Notes under the pieces: model-generated
The model's input: the letters and a program-made list of their open reading frames with translations, nothing else
Told to the model about the DNA's origin: nothing
The model's database searches: none
Virus record (IMG/VR): IMGVR_UViG_3300044237_000085
Coordinates: 1-23,803 of that record
From: a virus
Length of the DNA: 23,803 nt
Strand: one strand, 5' to 3'
In this document: piece by piece, positions 14,195 through 22,344 of the stretch
Numbering within the stretch: the stretch's first letter is position 1
Layout of the letters: each line of letters starts with the position of its first letter
Translations under genes and position numbers: made by a program

Positions 14195-16375
14195 TTAGTT
14201 TGTTACGCGGATGCGAGGTTGATACGGCGTTACTGTAGACCGTGTTTTACGACCAGTCGACCCAAGGTCAATATCGCTTTCGCCAACTAAATTAATCTGG
14301 TCTTCAGTAATACCGTAATGTGGGAAAATATCTTGCATATAACGGTTATATAAAAGTTCTCGACTTTTTAATCTTTCTAAAATCGGAACATAGCGGATAC
14401 GTCTATTTTCTTTATCATGTACAAATTGATATGCTGCGTTGTTTCCTGCAACCCTATTAATCGTTGTTAATACGTCTGCAGCAGCTTTTTCTTGTTCCTT
14501 CTCAGTCGAAGCAGGATCTGCTATTATCTGTAGAAGCTCCCTAGGAACTTGTAAAGAACCCACTAAATAAGCGTTAGTTCTTACAATATCGGGCTTAGTG
14601 TGTGATCTAGCTCGGTTTGCCAAATCTCTAAACGGCCCATCGTCAAAAGTTTGAAAACGTCCTTTAACAAAATTAGTCAGCTTTTTACCGACGAGTTTAG
14701 CGTTAGTATCGCCAAACCCTAGTTGTTCTAAGAAGTTAATTACGTCTTTATCTGAAAGAGACGTACCTGTTTGGCCATCTGCTGCTGCAGCAGCGTAAGC
14801 AAGCCGTAATTGACCTGCTGAAAGTAGTCCTCTTTTTACAATGATATCTTGAAAACTATCGTCGTCTAAATCTGCTTGTGTAAGTCGGTTACTAACGCCT
14901 TGGTCTTTTGCTCGGGATTGCACAACTTTTAAGGCAGTAATAAGTTCTTGTTTAGCTGCTTCTTTATCCTCGTCAGAAGCTGACTCACTGTTCACAATCT
15001 GACTAAAATTATTAGATGCAAGCAGTAACTTAGTTAGACTTACTGAAGATCCCGTATCTTGACCTTGATCATAGATAATTTTACCTACCGAACGATTAGA
15101 CGAAGTCTCAATTAGATTAAACGCCGAATTAATTTCTTTTCTCAATCTATCTAAAAATCCAGGAACACGACCTATATCAGTTAAAAGTTCCGGTTTCGTT
15201 TCCGCTTCCATAGCAATCGGAATAATTTCCGAAGCAATATTCGCTACTTCAAAAGTAGCTAATTCACGATCCAGCCTACCTTCAAATTGTTTTACAACCG
15301 CAGGGTCAGAGCCATCTAGTTGTTGTAATTCAGCTAGTTCTTGATCGTAAGGAACCCAATTATCACCGAATTCCGCTCTTAACGACTCAGTAGTGGTGCG
15401 TTCGTTATCGCCTCTGCGATTACGGGGATCTTTTAACAATATTCTAGAGTCTCGGCCCTCTGGGGTTTGCATAAATTGAATTTGCCCAAACCCTACCTGA
15501 CGATGCACTGTATCCCACAGTTTCACGTCTTTTGGTTTTCCTGGATCAGTGTCGTCTAAAGTAAGCGATTCACGAATAAAGTATTGCCCTTTAGGAACAG
15601 GTACTTCTGAACCATCTTCTCCAATAACGAAATCAACTGCAGCGTCCCCTTGACTAAGAACATAACGGGTAGATTGATCAGGAGAGATTAAAGCAGTACG
15701 CTTAATTGGTGCAAACGTACCATCGTCTTGTAATACTGCGCTATATGAAATCTTACGGGTAAAATTACCTACGTCTGCTAATTTTTGACCTCGCGCAGTC
15801 TCTCTTGCTAAATACGCTTTAAGTCTTTCTTGATCTAAAGCCCCTTCTAATTTCTTACCCGATTGTGCAGCAGAAATAAAAGAAGCAACAGAGCCGTCGT
15901 CTTCGTCTGCGAAAGCTAATGCAGGAGCGTAGGTCAGAAGTTCACTAAGACCTTTCCCTAATGTAGTTTTTTGTCGAGGTAATTTTGTTGACGGTAAAGC
16001 AGCCTCTACTCTTTGACGCAGTTTTGTTTGTTCTGCTAAATAAGGATCAGTAGGGATAGCTGTGCCAGTAGTCGGATCGACAATTCCAAATTCTTGTCTA
16101 ACAGCAGGGTCTGATTTAAATAGTTTATCTTCCAAACCTGGGATTTTTGCAAGACCCGCGAGTCCTGCTTCAGCTAAAAACGGCGAGGATGCGCCTAACA
16201 GCGCACCAAGGATCTGTTTTTTAGGGTCTTTTTCGTCGCGTTGTATTTGTGGACGAGGTGTAGGTGCAAATTGAACTGAACGTACAGGCGTAACTTTAGG
16301 TGCTTGAACTAAATTAGCAATACCCCCGCCACCGCCGCCGATATTAAAACCGAAATTACCTCGACCTTTAGCCAT
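14195..16375 (-). CDS. Large putative internal virion protein (726 aa)
   Basis: Family not recognised. The N-terminus has a run of six glycines (NIGGGGGGIANLV), then a Pro/Gln/Arg-rich linker and a short Ala/Leu-rich segment (QILGALLGASSPFLAEAGLAGL, residues about 54-75). The middle part (200-330) is mixed alpha/beta with repeated FAPIKRTALISPD-like and VPVPKGQYFI-like strands. The C-terminal half is helical and charged, with no catalytic motif. It lies 1 nt after the 493-aa gene and 15 nt before the 1139-aa gene, so the three are probably co-translated and may form one ejected complex. A tail or scaffold component is possible. Confidence 0.75.
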   Translation of the reverse strand: MAKGRGNFGFNIGGGGGGIANLVQAPKVTPVRSVQFAPTPRPQIQRDEKDPKKQILGALLGASSPFLAEAGLAGLAKIPGLEDKLFKSDPAVRQEFGIVDPTTGTAIPTDPYLAEQTKLRQRVEAALPSTKLPRQKTTLGKGLSELLTYAPALAFADEDDGSVASFISAAQSGKKLEGALDQERLKAYLARETARGQKLADVGNFTRKISYSAVLQDDGTFAPIKRTALISPDQSTRYVLSQGDAAVDFVIGEDGSEVPVPKGQYFIRESLTLDDTDPGKPKDVKLWDTVHRQVGFGQIQFMQTPEGRDSRILLKDPRNRRGDNERTTTESLRAEFGDNWVPYDQELAELQQLDGSDPAVVKQFEGRLDRELATFEVANIASEIIPIAMEAETKPELLTDIGRVPGFLDRLRKEINSAFNLIETSSNRSVGKIIYDQGQDTGSSVSLTKLLLASNNFSQIVNSESASDEDKEAAKQELITALKVVQSRAKDQGVSNRLTQADLDDDSFQDIIVKRGLLSAGQLRLAYAAAAADGQTGTSLSDKDVINFLEQLGFGDTNAKLVGKKLTNFVKGRFQTFDDGPFRDLANRARSHTKPDIVRTNAYLVGSLQVPRELLQIIADPASTEKEQEKAAADVLTTINRVAGNNAAYQFVHDKENRRIRYVPILERLKSRELLYNRYMQDIFPHYGITEDQINLVGESDIDLGSTGRKTRSTVTPYQPRIRVTN

Positions 16376-16376
16376 G

Positions 16377-17858
16377 CTACGCCCCTAATTTACGCGAAGC
16401 CATCGGGAAACGAGCGTTTACTATCCCGCCCATTCGTCTTTTTTGAGGTACTTGGAAACCCATTTTCCTAACAACTTCAGGTGCTTTATTAGCTAAAGAA
16501 GCTAAACCTTTATTTCCTTCAGGTATCGGTTTACCGCCTGTCGCCCCGCCGCTTTGCATCCCGAAAGTGCTATACCCAGTAGTACCGTATGGATTTTGTT
16601 GGGTTGCGCCAGAATAACCAAAGCCTCCAGCTAGAGGGCCAGCACCAGTTAAAAAATTAGCGTAACCAGACATTAACTGTTGCGGCATATTATATTGCCC
16701 AACAAAGTTTTGGTAATTTAAATCCATTAATGCTTGGTTTCTAGCTCGGTCCATCGCGCCGACGTTCATCATCGAAGAAACGTCTCCCTGTCGGAAACCT
16801 ACTTCTTGGCCAGCTAACCCTTGCATTGCGCCTGCAGCACCTGTTTGCGCTCCAGATAATTGACCTGTTAACCCTTGTAATTGTCCCGCTGTACCAGAAC
16901 CAAAACCGTATAGTTGCGAACCAGCACCAGTTAAAGCACCTGCTGTACCCATCCCAGCTCCGTAGCGTTGAGCACCTAAACCGCTTAATAACGAAGATAA
17001 ACCTGATTGTGCACCGCCTACTTGTGCGCCTAATCCTGATTGCAGCCCAGCGGCTTGTGCGTCTGCTGCTCGTTGCCGAGCAAACTCATTCATCGCTGCG
17101 TCGCGAGAACTACCGAACCCAGCACTACGAATAGCGCCAACTTCTTTCATCATCGCTCGGGTAGCGGCGTCTGTAGATTCTTGTTGACCAAGTCTAGACC
17201 TAGCGCCTCCGAAAGATCCTTGACCTACTTCAGAAGCAAACCGTGCGATATCGCCTTGCGCTTGTCCTTTTTGAATATCCGCAATCGTTTGTTGTACAAC
17301 CGCATCTTCATAAGGATCAGTATATTGACTAATACTAGAAGGGTCGAAATCTCTTTGACTTCGACGAATATCCCGACTCGCCCTATCTATAAACGGTTGT
17401 TGCGCTGTTACACTACGTCGAGCTGCTCGTTGCGCTCCTCTTAAATCACCTGTCAACCCTCGTTGAGCAGCTTGAGTCGCGCCTACCCCTGTACGAGTAT
17501 AATCTTCACCTTGTTGTTGTGCTCGTAATTGAGCAGCTTTAGCTTCTGAAATACCTCCAGCTTGCGTAGCTAATGCTTCTTCGGTTAATCCTTGAGCGCG
17601 AGCTAAATACGGAGCGTATGCGCCGATACCTGCGTCTGCAAGTTGCATCGCATATTGTTCTCTAGGAGAAAAATCTGCAATCCGTTCGCCAGTATAAGTA
17701 AACGGATTAGTATTCTCTCCACCTGGATTTTCTAATTGAGATTGGTAGTACTGTTGGACTTGTGGGAATAACCCAAAACCCCCAGACGACCCTGTCCCGA
17801 ATAACATATCATAAATACGTCGGTCGGGAGCTTGATAACTATATGCTGTTTCAGACAT
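16377..17858 (-). CDS. Gly/Ala/Gln-rich internal virion protein with 18-residue repeats (493 aa)
   Basis: The pattern resembles podovirus ejection proteins of the P22 gp7/gp20 kind in composition, without clear homology. Residues 85-270 are charged helices with a motif common in marine phage proteins, SFGGARSRLGQQES (215-228). Residues 263-352 hold five 18-residue units rich in Gly, Ala, Leu and Gln, for example YGFGSGTAGQLQGLTGQL. The end is Tyr/Phe/Gly-rich with RRMGGIV. Gly-rich helices of this kind can insert into membranes. I chose the ATG at 17858, which overlaps the upstream stop by 8 nt; a TTG at 17870 is possible. The gene is one of four consecutive ejection-type genes. Confidence 0.78.
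   Translation of the reverse strand: MSETAYSYQAPDRRIYDMLFGTGSSGGFGLFPQVQQYYQSQLENPGGENTNPFTYTGERIADFSPREQYAMQLADAGIGAYAPYLARAQGLTEEALATQAGGISEAKAAQLRAQQQGEDYTRTGVGATQAAQRGLTGDLRGAQRAARRSVTAQQPFIDRASRDIRRSQRDFDPSSISQYTDPYEDAVVQQTIADIQKGQAQGDIARFASEVGQGSFGGARSRLGQQESTDAATRAMMKEVGAIRSAGFGSSRDAAMNEFARQRAADAQAAGLQSGLGAQVGGAQSGLSSLLSGLGAQRYGAGMGTAGALTGAGSQLYGFGSGTAGQLQGLTGQLSGAQTGAAGAMQGLAGQEVGFRQGDVSSMMNVGAMDRARNQALMDLNYQNFVGQYNMPQQLMSGYANFLTGAGPLAGGFGYSGATQQNPYGTTGYSTFGMQSGGATGGKPIPEGNKGLASLANKAPEVVRKMGFQVPQKRRMGGIVNARFPMASRKLGA
16803..17072 (-). repeat. Coding tandem repeat, five 18-residue (54-nt) units
   Basis: Residues 263-352 of the 493-aa protein divide into RAADAQAAGLQSGLGAQV, GGAQSGLSSLLSGLGAQR, YGAGMGTAGALTGAGSQL, YGFGSGTAGQLQGLTGQL and SGAQTGAAGAMQGLAGQE. 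Eighteen residues equal five alpha-helical turns, so the units would present the same face along one helix or stack as hairpins. Confidence 0.75.
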
Positions 17859-18810
17859 TACGCTTACCAAAGTTTATTTTATCAAGAGCCGCGATCCCTT
17901 TTTCAAAATCGCCGCCGCCCATATTTTTTACGCCTTTTTCAGAAACGACATATTCTCTATCGCTTGCCCATATTGGAACTAAATCTTCTTTTGGCCCTCC
18001 TGGGCCATCGACTTCGCCGCCTTGTATAAACAATTTACGATTAAGTACAGAACCTTCTTCAGGTTTACCACCTGCAGCCATACCGATACGTTGTGTTCTA
18101 ACTTGCGAAGGTTGGAATCTTGGGCGGGGTGCACGGAAAGGCGTTCTACCGCGATCTTTATCACGACCGCCGATTGCTTGCCCAATAATTTTACCAACGT
18201 CGTTGCCTGATCTTTCTAAAACCCTAGCTACTTCAGGATTATCTTCTAAATACTTTTGGAACTTTTCTAAGCGAGTAGCCTCTGGGAGTAAAGGGTTATC
18301 AGTAGGGTTTATAGTTATCGGAGAGTTGACTGCATCGATGACCTCTGTGACAGATGCAGAAGCAGTCGGTTCAACTCCTGGAACTGCGGCTGCGTCAAGA
18401 GCGGCTAAACTTTCTGTCGCAGCTTCTCCACTAAGTTCCGTCGGAGCACTTGCGAAAACATCCGCGATACTACTACCAACATTACCTATTCCTTCTACAG
18501 CAGAAGAACCAAGCTTTGCGAGAAACTCAGCTAACCCACCAATAAACGCTTCTTTAGGCATTTCTTGTAACGGCGCGTCGACACGTTTACGGTATTCTTC
18601 GTTAAGTGCATTAACTAATCGTTCACCGCCGATATTACCGATACCTGTATTAGCACCATACGTTGCGTATTTATTAAGAATATCCATCGTAACGTCGCGA
18701 GGTAGCCCAATATCTTCGCCTTGCTCCATAAATTTCGTAGCGTTAGATTCTGGGTTCATCATCGAAGTAATCAACGAAGAACTTTGTTCGTCATCGAAAA
18801 GTCGTGTCAT
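17851..18810 (-). CDS. Putative virion protein with GEV/EYVV C-terminal domain (319 aa)
   Basis: The C-terminal region (residues 240-315) carries a pattern widespread in marine phage structural proteins: MAAGG, FIQGGEVDGPGGPKEDLVP, a degenerate SDREYVVSEKGV (often SDGEYVIPA elsewhere) and MGGGDFEKG. The N-terminal 1-85 is helical and acidic, 86-170 is Ala/Ser/Val-rich with a Gly-flanked hydrophobic helix (IGGLAEFLAKLGSSAVEGIG), and 215-235 is Arg/Pro-rich. Function of the EYVV-type domain is unknown to me; it is usually near ejection or tail genes. The ATG overlaps the stop of the DUF5824 gene (ATGA), and the end overlaps the 493-aa gene by 8 nt. Confidence 0.78.
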   Translation of the reverse strand: MTRLFDDEQSSSLITSMMNPESNATKFMEQGEDIGLPRDVTMDILNKYATYGANTGIGNIGGERLVNALNEEYRKRVDAPLQEMPKEAFIGGLAEFLAKLGSSAVEGIGNVGSSIADVFASAPTELSGEAATESLAALDAAAVPGVEPTASASVTEVIDAVNSPITINPTDNPLLPEATRLEKFQKYLEDNPEVARVLERSGNDVGKIIGQAIGGRDKDRGRTPFRAPRPRFQPSQVRTQRIGMAAGGKPEEGSVLNRKLFIQGGEVDGPGGPKEDLVPIWASDREYVVSEKGVKNMGGGDFEKGIAALDKINFGKRNV

Positions 18811-19097
18811 GATTTTTTCTTCTTAGCTGGCTTTTTCTTTTCTGTTTTCTTAGCAGCTTTACCGCCTTTCATAATATCTTTATCGACAGTAGCAGCTTTA
18901 CCACCTGTTAAAACAGAATTTACACGAGCCATAGCCCATTGGTGCTGTGAAGTTCCAGGACGGTGTCCTGTTTTATACGCAGCAAGCCCTCGTTTATAAA
19001 CGCGAGACAGTTGACCAGCGGTTACTTTTTTGCCTTTTTTACGAGCAGCTTCCGCTTTATTAGATAGAGCTTTTTTAGTTTTATCTGAAAGACTCAT
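18807..19097 (-). CDS. DUF5824 family protein with lysine-rich tail (96 aa)
   Basis: Matches from memory the DUF5824 family: the core LSRVYKRGLAAYKTGHRPGT (residues 30-49) followed by SQHQWAMARVNSVLTG is its signature. Function is unknown; members are common in phage structural regions. The last 20 residues are nearly all Lys and Ala (AAKKTEKKKPAKKKKS), histone-tail-like, which would bind DNA or neutralise charge in the capsid. The ATG overlaps the stop of the upstream lysine-rich gene by 4 nt (ATGA), and its own stop overlaps the next start the same way. Confidence 0.85.
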   Translation of the reverse strand: MSLSDKTKKALSNKAEAARKKGKKVTAGQLSRVYKRGLAAYKTGHRPGTSQHQWAMARVNSVLTGGKAATVDKDIMKGGKAAKKTEKKKPAKKKKS

Positions 19098-19321
19098 GAC
19101 TTCGTGCCAAACCTCTCTTTAAACCTGCGAGTATATTTAGACTCAATGGTTTTCCTACGCTTACCTTTTTTCTTATCAGTAGAAAATTTATAAGCTGAAG
19201 GATCGTCCATCGCCTTCTTTTTATTCCTAGCTATTTCTTTCTTGCGCTTTTTCTTTTCTTCCGCAGAAAGCCCAGCTAAGTATTTCGCAGGGACTTTAGG
19301 TTTTTTCTTCGTCTTTTTCAT
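19094..19321 (-). CDS. Small lysine-rich basic protein (75 aa)
   Basis: Roughly half of the residues are Lys or Arg, in runs such as EEKKKRKKEIARNKKK and DKKKGKRRK. The segment VPAKYLAGLSAEEKK matches a pattern seen in small proteins next to DUF5824 genes in marine phages. It has no signal peptide. A histone-like role in binding packaged or ejected DNA is plausible from charge alone. The gene sits 2 nt after the 111-aa gene and overlaps DUF5824 by 4 nt. Confidence 0.8.
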   Translation of the reverse strand: MKKTKKKPKVPAKYLAGLSAEEKKKRKKEIARNKKKAMDDPSAYKFSTDKKKGKRRKTIESKYTRRFKERFGTKS

Positions 19322-19323
19322 GA

Positions 19324-19659
19324 CTATAAAGCTACTACGATATTACCATTCGTAACAACTTGGACTGTGCCTACGCTCCCTGTTGCACTCAGCCCTGACG
19401 TACTTGGGGTCGATAAATTCTCCCAAATATTACCCAAATATACTTGAAGAACGCCTTCGGTAGTATTCCAAATAATATCTCCATCAGCAAATTGTCTTTG
19501 ATCACGTTCTGGGCTTGTAAACTGTGGGGTCGCACTAGGGTCAAAAGCATCTAAATTTATCTCTAATATCCGGACAAACCTGTTAAAAGTTTGCGCATCT
19601 ACTAGCCGCGAATAATACGGATTTAGTAAAGGCAATCTGCCCTGCAGCAGTTTTGCCAT
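19324..19659 (-). CDS. Conserved virion-type protein (111 aa)
   Basis: A family seen in marine phages next to the tail gp10-like gene, without known function. The N-terminal half is helical (YYSRLVDAQTFNRFVRILEINL), followed by FDPSATPQFTS and a beta-rich core GDIIWNTTEGVLQVYLGNIWENL (residues 61-83) that resembles a small adhesin or fibre-attachment fold. The C-terminus is Ser/Thr/Gly/Val-rich (VGTVQVVTNGNIVVAL). Both ends are coupled: its ATG overlaps the gp10-like stop (TAATG). A tail or head-tail connector accessory is the likeliest role. Confidence 0.8.
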   Translation of the reverse strand: MAKLLQGRLPLLNPYYSRLVDAQTFNRFVRILEINLDAFDPSATPQFTSPERDQRQFADGDIIWNTTEGVLQVYLGNIWENLSTPSTSGLSATGSVGTVQVVTNGNIVVAL

Positions 19660-21539
19660 TATCGTCTACCGTTAGGCTGTAAATCTAAACGTGTTGCACC
19701 TATAACAAACCCAACCCCTAATCGTGCTCCCGTATCCGCATCATCATCTGATTCAAACCGTACTGCGGCTTGCCTAGCCCTTGCACGAGTATCAATTTTC
19801 GTCGTAGACGCTGTAAATGCAGTCGTTTGATCGGTAGTTAAACTTTCTCCTGGAAAATTTCTAGCTTTTAAAACGACGTTTAACGTCTGTGTAGAACCAC
19901 TATCCCCTGTAAATTTAACATCAGGAATAAATCTACGAATAAATTGGAATTCTTCGCCATCTCCGATATCGAAATCTGCACTTTCGATAAATACGTTATC
20001 CATCGGGACACCGTCATCGTCGTGCCCTGTTTCGTGGGAGTAGATATAATTTCTATCGTCTGCAAATCCTGCGGCTCTTGGAAAAGCGACGATACCTTCG
20101 TCTAACCAAGCTGTTCTAGATAACTCTCCTATAGCCCACGTTCCTTCGACATAATTAAACACTACATATTTACTAATCGTAATGCTATTCGCAGCACAGT
20201 AAAACCAACCGACTTCATTAAATTGTTTATTTAAAAATCCAAAAACTTGGAATGCTTGTTCTGAATTAAGATCGTCGAATACAAAACTATGGACACTACA
20301 AGGTAAAGGAACTACTGACCCGTTATAAGTGTAAAAACCTTTTTTATCCATCCAATAAACGCCAGTAGGCGAATTAATCGCAGCGTTAGGCCCAATCAAA
20401 CTAACACCTTCGTTTACTAGCGTTAACCCGAAAGTATTCGGTGGGCCAATAAACTGCAAACTATATAAAGCTGCGTCTGTCCAAACTAATGTTTCTTGTC
20501 TAGCTCGTAACCCGCCGATAATTTCTGAACCTGCAGAACAACGAAGAGACCCTGCGGTATTAGTAGCTCGAGGTTCAAAATCTAACGGGTTTTCTTGATC
20601 AGAAAACGCGATTAATAAAGGATCTATAGCTCCTGAACGAACAGAACCGTCCATAGGATCTGCACCTAATACGATAACGTGTCTATCAATATCAGAAACT
20701 AAAACTTGTAAACCTAGCGTTGGGACTTGATTAGCGTTAGCGATACTTGATAAAGCTACGGCTCTTTGACTTGAGGAAGAAAAATCCCAGAAGAAAACGC
20801 CACCTGCTCTAACATTAACGATTAAATCTTCGCCAAAATTATCTATAGACCATAGTCGTAATTGATTATTAGCGGCTAACGAACTGGTAGACCCCCAAGT
20901 ACCTGACCCCCAAGCCCCAGCACTCCAACCTGTGCCGGAGACAAATACATCTAAGCCGACGCTAATTTGATAAGCTCCAATCGTAGAGCTACCTCCGTTA
21001 CCAGTATCAGATGAATTAGCTGTAACCGTAACGCCGTCCGTATCTTTTGCTGTAATTGTAAATGCGTTAGCGGAAGTAACAGCAGTAACTTGATATTCTT
21101 GATTTAAAACAGCCGCAGTAATATTACCGCCTAAAGAAGCAGCGCCAGAAAAAGTAACGAAATCGTTTAAATCTGCGCCATGAGCAGTATCTGTAACAGT
21201 AATAGTTGAAGAGCCATCTGACGCAGAAAAAGTAACATCTCCAGCACTTGTTGTAGATCTAATAGGAGTAATGTCGTTATAATTATCTCCTTCTTGCCAA
21301 TACAATTTAAATGTTGTACCTATCGCAAAAATACGAGTACCATTTAATGTAACGTATGCGTGAAGTTTTCTACCTTTTCCTTGTATAGATGAAGTGAGAT
21401 ATTTAACCCAGCCTCCTATTTTTTCGGGTAATCCTTTACGAAACCGAACTAAATTAGCATCAAACCAACCACCTTCAGCAGTATAGTCAGTACCTTCTTT
21501 ATTTATCCCAGGATTAAAAATAAATTTTTGTAAAGGCAT
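19659..21539 (-). CDS. P22 gp10-like tail/head-completion protein with inserted Ig-like domain (626 aa)
   Basis: The N-terminus (residues 9-45: NPGINKEGT, EGGWFDANLVRFRKG, EKIGGW) matches the packaged-DNA-stabilisation gp10 group of P22-like and marine podoviruses, which plug or extend the portal and form the short tail. Residues about 96-186 are a Ser/Thr/Val/Asp-rich beta domain of Ig/FCCH type (VTFSASDGSSTITVTDTAHG, VTSANAFTITAKD), which looks inserted. The rest is beta-rich, propeller-like, with a Trp/Gly repeat (WSAGAWGSGTWGS). The start is coupled to the endolysin stop (TAATG). T7 gp12-type tubular protein B is the functional parallel. Confidence 0.85.
   Translation of the reverse strand: MPLQKFIFNPGINKEGTDYTAEGGWFDANLVRFRKGLPEKIGGWVKYLTSSIQGKGRKLHAYVTLNGTRIFAIGTTFKLYWQEGDNYNDITPIRSTTSAGDVTFSASDGSSTITVTDTAHGADLNDFVTFSGAASLGGNITAAVLNQEYQVTAVTSANAFTITAKDTDGVTVTANSSDTGNGGSSTIGAYQISVGLDVFVSGTGWSAGAWGSGTWGSTSSLAANNQLRLWSIDNFGEDLIVNVRAGGVFFWDFSSSSQRAVALSSIANANQVPTLGLQVLVSDIDRHVIVLGADPMDGSVRSGAIDPLLIAFSDQENPLDFEPRATNTAGSLRCSAGSEIIGGLRARQETLVWTDAALYSLQFIGPPNTFGLTLVNEGVSLIGPNAAINSPTGVYWMDKKGFYTYNGSVVPLPCSVHSFVFDDLNSEQAFQVFGFLNKQFNEVGWFYCAANSITISKYVVFNYVEGTWAIGELSRTAWLDEGIVAFPRAAGFADDRNYIYSHETGHDDDGVPMDNVFIESADFDIGDGEEFQFIRRFIPDVKFTGDSGSTQTLNVVLKARNFPGESLTTDQTTAFTASTTKIDTRARARQAAVRFESDDDADTGARLGVGFVIGATRLDLQPNGRR
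20982..21254 (-). other. Ig/FCCH-like domain inserted in the gp10-like tail protein
   Basis: Codons for residues 96-186. The segment is enriched in Ser, Thr, Val, Ala and Asp with alternating hydrophobic residues, unlike the flanking Trp/Phe/Arg-rich sequence. Such domains are usual accessory decorations in tail proteins and are thought to bind cell-surface polysaccharide. Confidence 0.55.
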
Positions 21540-21958
21540 TACTGATATTCACCTGTACGGATCATTTCGGTTACTCTAACCGCACGATTACCTACCTGTT
21601 CTGCCCACCGGCTATCTAAAAACTCGTCTGCCGCGATATCAAACTGCTCTCTCGACATAGCTTCTAACGCTTTGATAAAACCTCGTAATCTAGTTAATCC
21701 GAGGTTAAAACAAATATCTATCATCGCATCTTGTCTAGCTTCTGTTAAAGCATTAAACCAAAAATATGTATCTTTAAGCTCTTCTTTAACTCGTTCAATA
21801 TCGTTTTGTAAAAGATAATCTATTTCATTATCAGATAATCCGAGACCAGATTCAGAAATATTCCTACCAACACCGATCGTTTCATAACCAGCAGAACATA
21901 AATAAACTTTAGATTTTACGCCTTCATGCCGTTTAATCATCTCGACTAGCTTACTCAT
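21539..21958 (-). CDS. Endolysin, GH24 lysozyme (T4-type)
   Basis: A 139-aa muramidase that hydrolyses the MurNAc-GlcNAc bond in peptidoglycan at the end of infection. The catalytic pattern E-x8-C-x5-T is present: E12 in RHEG, C21 in YLCSAG and T27 in YETIGVG; Cys replaces the Asp of T4 lysozyme, as in many family members. The C-terminal lobe has ARQDAMIDICFNLG (residues 74-87) and the usual FDIAADEFLDSRWAEQVGNRA. The N-terminus shows no signal peptide or SAR anchor, so export should depend on a holin. It follows the 3TM holin with a TAATG overlap, which fits a lysis pair. Confidence 0.93.
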   Translation of the reverse strand: MSKLVEMIKRHEGVKSKVYLCSAGYETIGVGRNISESGLGLSDNEIDYLLQNDIERVKEELKDTYFWFNALTEARQDAMIDICFNLGLTRLRGFIKALEAMSREQFDIAADEFLDSRWAEQVGNRAVRVTEMIRTGEYQ

Positions 21959-22341
21959 TACTTTTCTCTAGCTACTTGATTAACTTTTTCATATGAACGC
22001 ATAGCGCCTAAACCAAGCATTCCCATCATAACTGGGACGAGTAATGTTGTATCTACTTCTGGTACATCTATCCAGATACTAATTATATTAGCGATAATAG
22101 TGTTATAGAGTAAACCTAATGCACAAATCCACCCGATCGCAGGTCGCCATCCTGCGACAAACAAGCTCTTGTGTGCCGCTTCCATCTTATTAATTTCGAG
22201 CTGACCTTTAAGAGCTTCTTGAGCGTGGCGCTCTGACATGGTGGCGATTTCGTGAGCCAACGCATTCTTCTGATCTTTGTCCTCTATAAACTTATCTAGC
22301 AACCCTGTAACTGGGCCAATAAGTTGTCCTACTAAACTCAT
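21958..22341 (-). CDS. 3TM-type holin (GTA_holin_3TM family)
   Basis: A 127-aa inner-membrane protein with the AGWRPAIGW signature (residues 63-71) of the 3TM holin family. N-terminal 1-60 is a long amphipathic helix (KNALAHEIATMSERHAQEAL), with hydrophobic segments at about 69-90 and 98-115 and a basic C-terminus. Family members are associated with release of phage or gene-transfer-agent particles, making the membrane permeable to endolysin. It sits 3 nt after the EF-hand gene stop and is coupled to the endolysin. Despite the family name, the replication genes nearby point to a phage rather than a gene-transfer agent. Confidence 0.88.
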   Translation of the reverse strand: MSLVGQLIGPVTGLLDKFIEDKDQKNALAHEIATMSERHAQEALKGQLEINKMEAAHKSLFVAGWRPAIGWICALGLLYNTIIANIISIWIDVPEVDTTLLVPVMMGMLGLGAMRSYEKVNQVAREK

Positions 22342-22344
22342 GAT

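Noticed and set aside
18807-18825. Possible -1 frameshift on the A-run at the end of the DUF5824 gene (AAA AAA TCA TGA) to make a fusion with the 319-aa protein.
   Set aside because: The heptamer is not a full canonical slippery site and the ATGA overlap gives a simpler explanation by re-initiation; the same overlap occurs at other junctions without A-runs.
17762-18826. Long open frame (354 codons) on the + strand, opposite the 319-aa and 493-aa virion genes.
   Set aside because: Its product is Ser/Pro/Leu-rich with no domain, it has no ribosome binding site, and both ends lie within strongly coded minus-strand genes that have overlapping junctions. It is a codon-usage shadow.
21958-22341. 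Gene-transfer agent rather than a phage, because of the 3TM holin family name.
   Set aside because: The window has a full replication and base-modification operon, which gene-transfer agent clusters lack.
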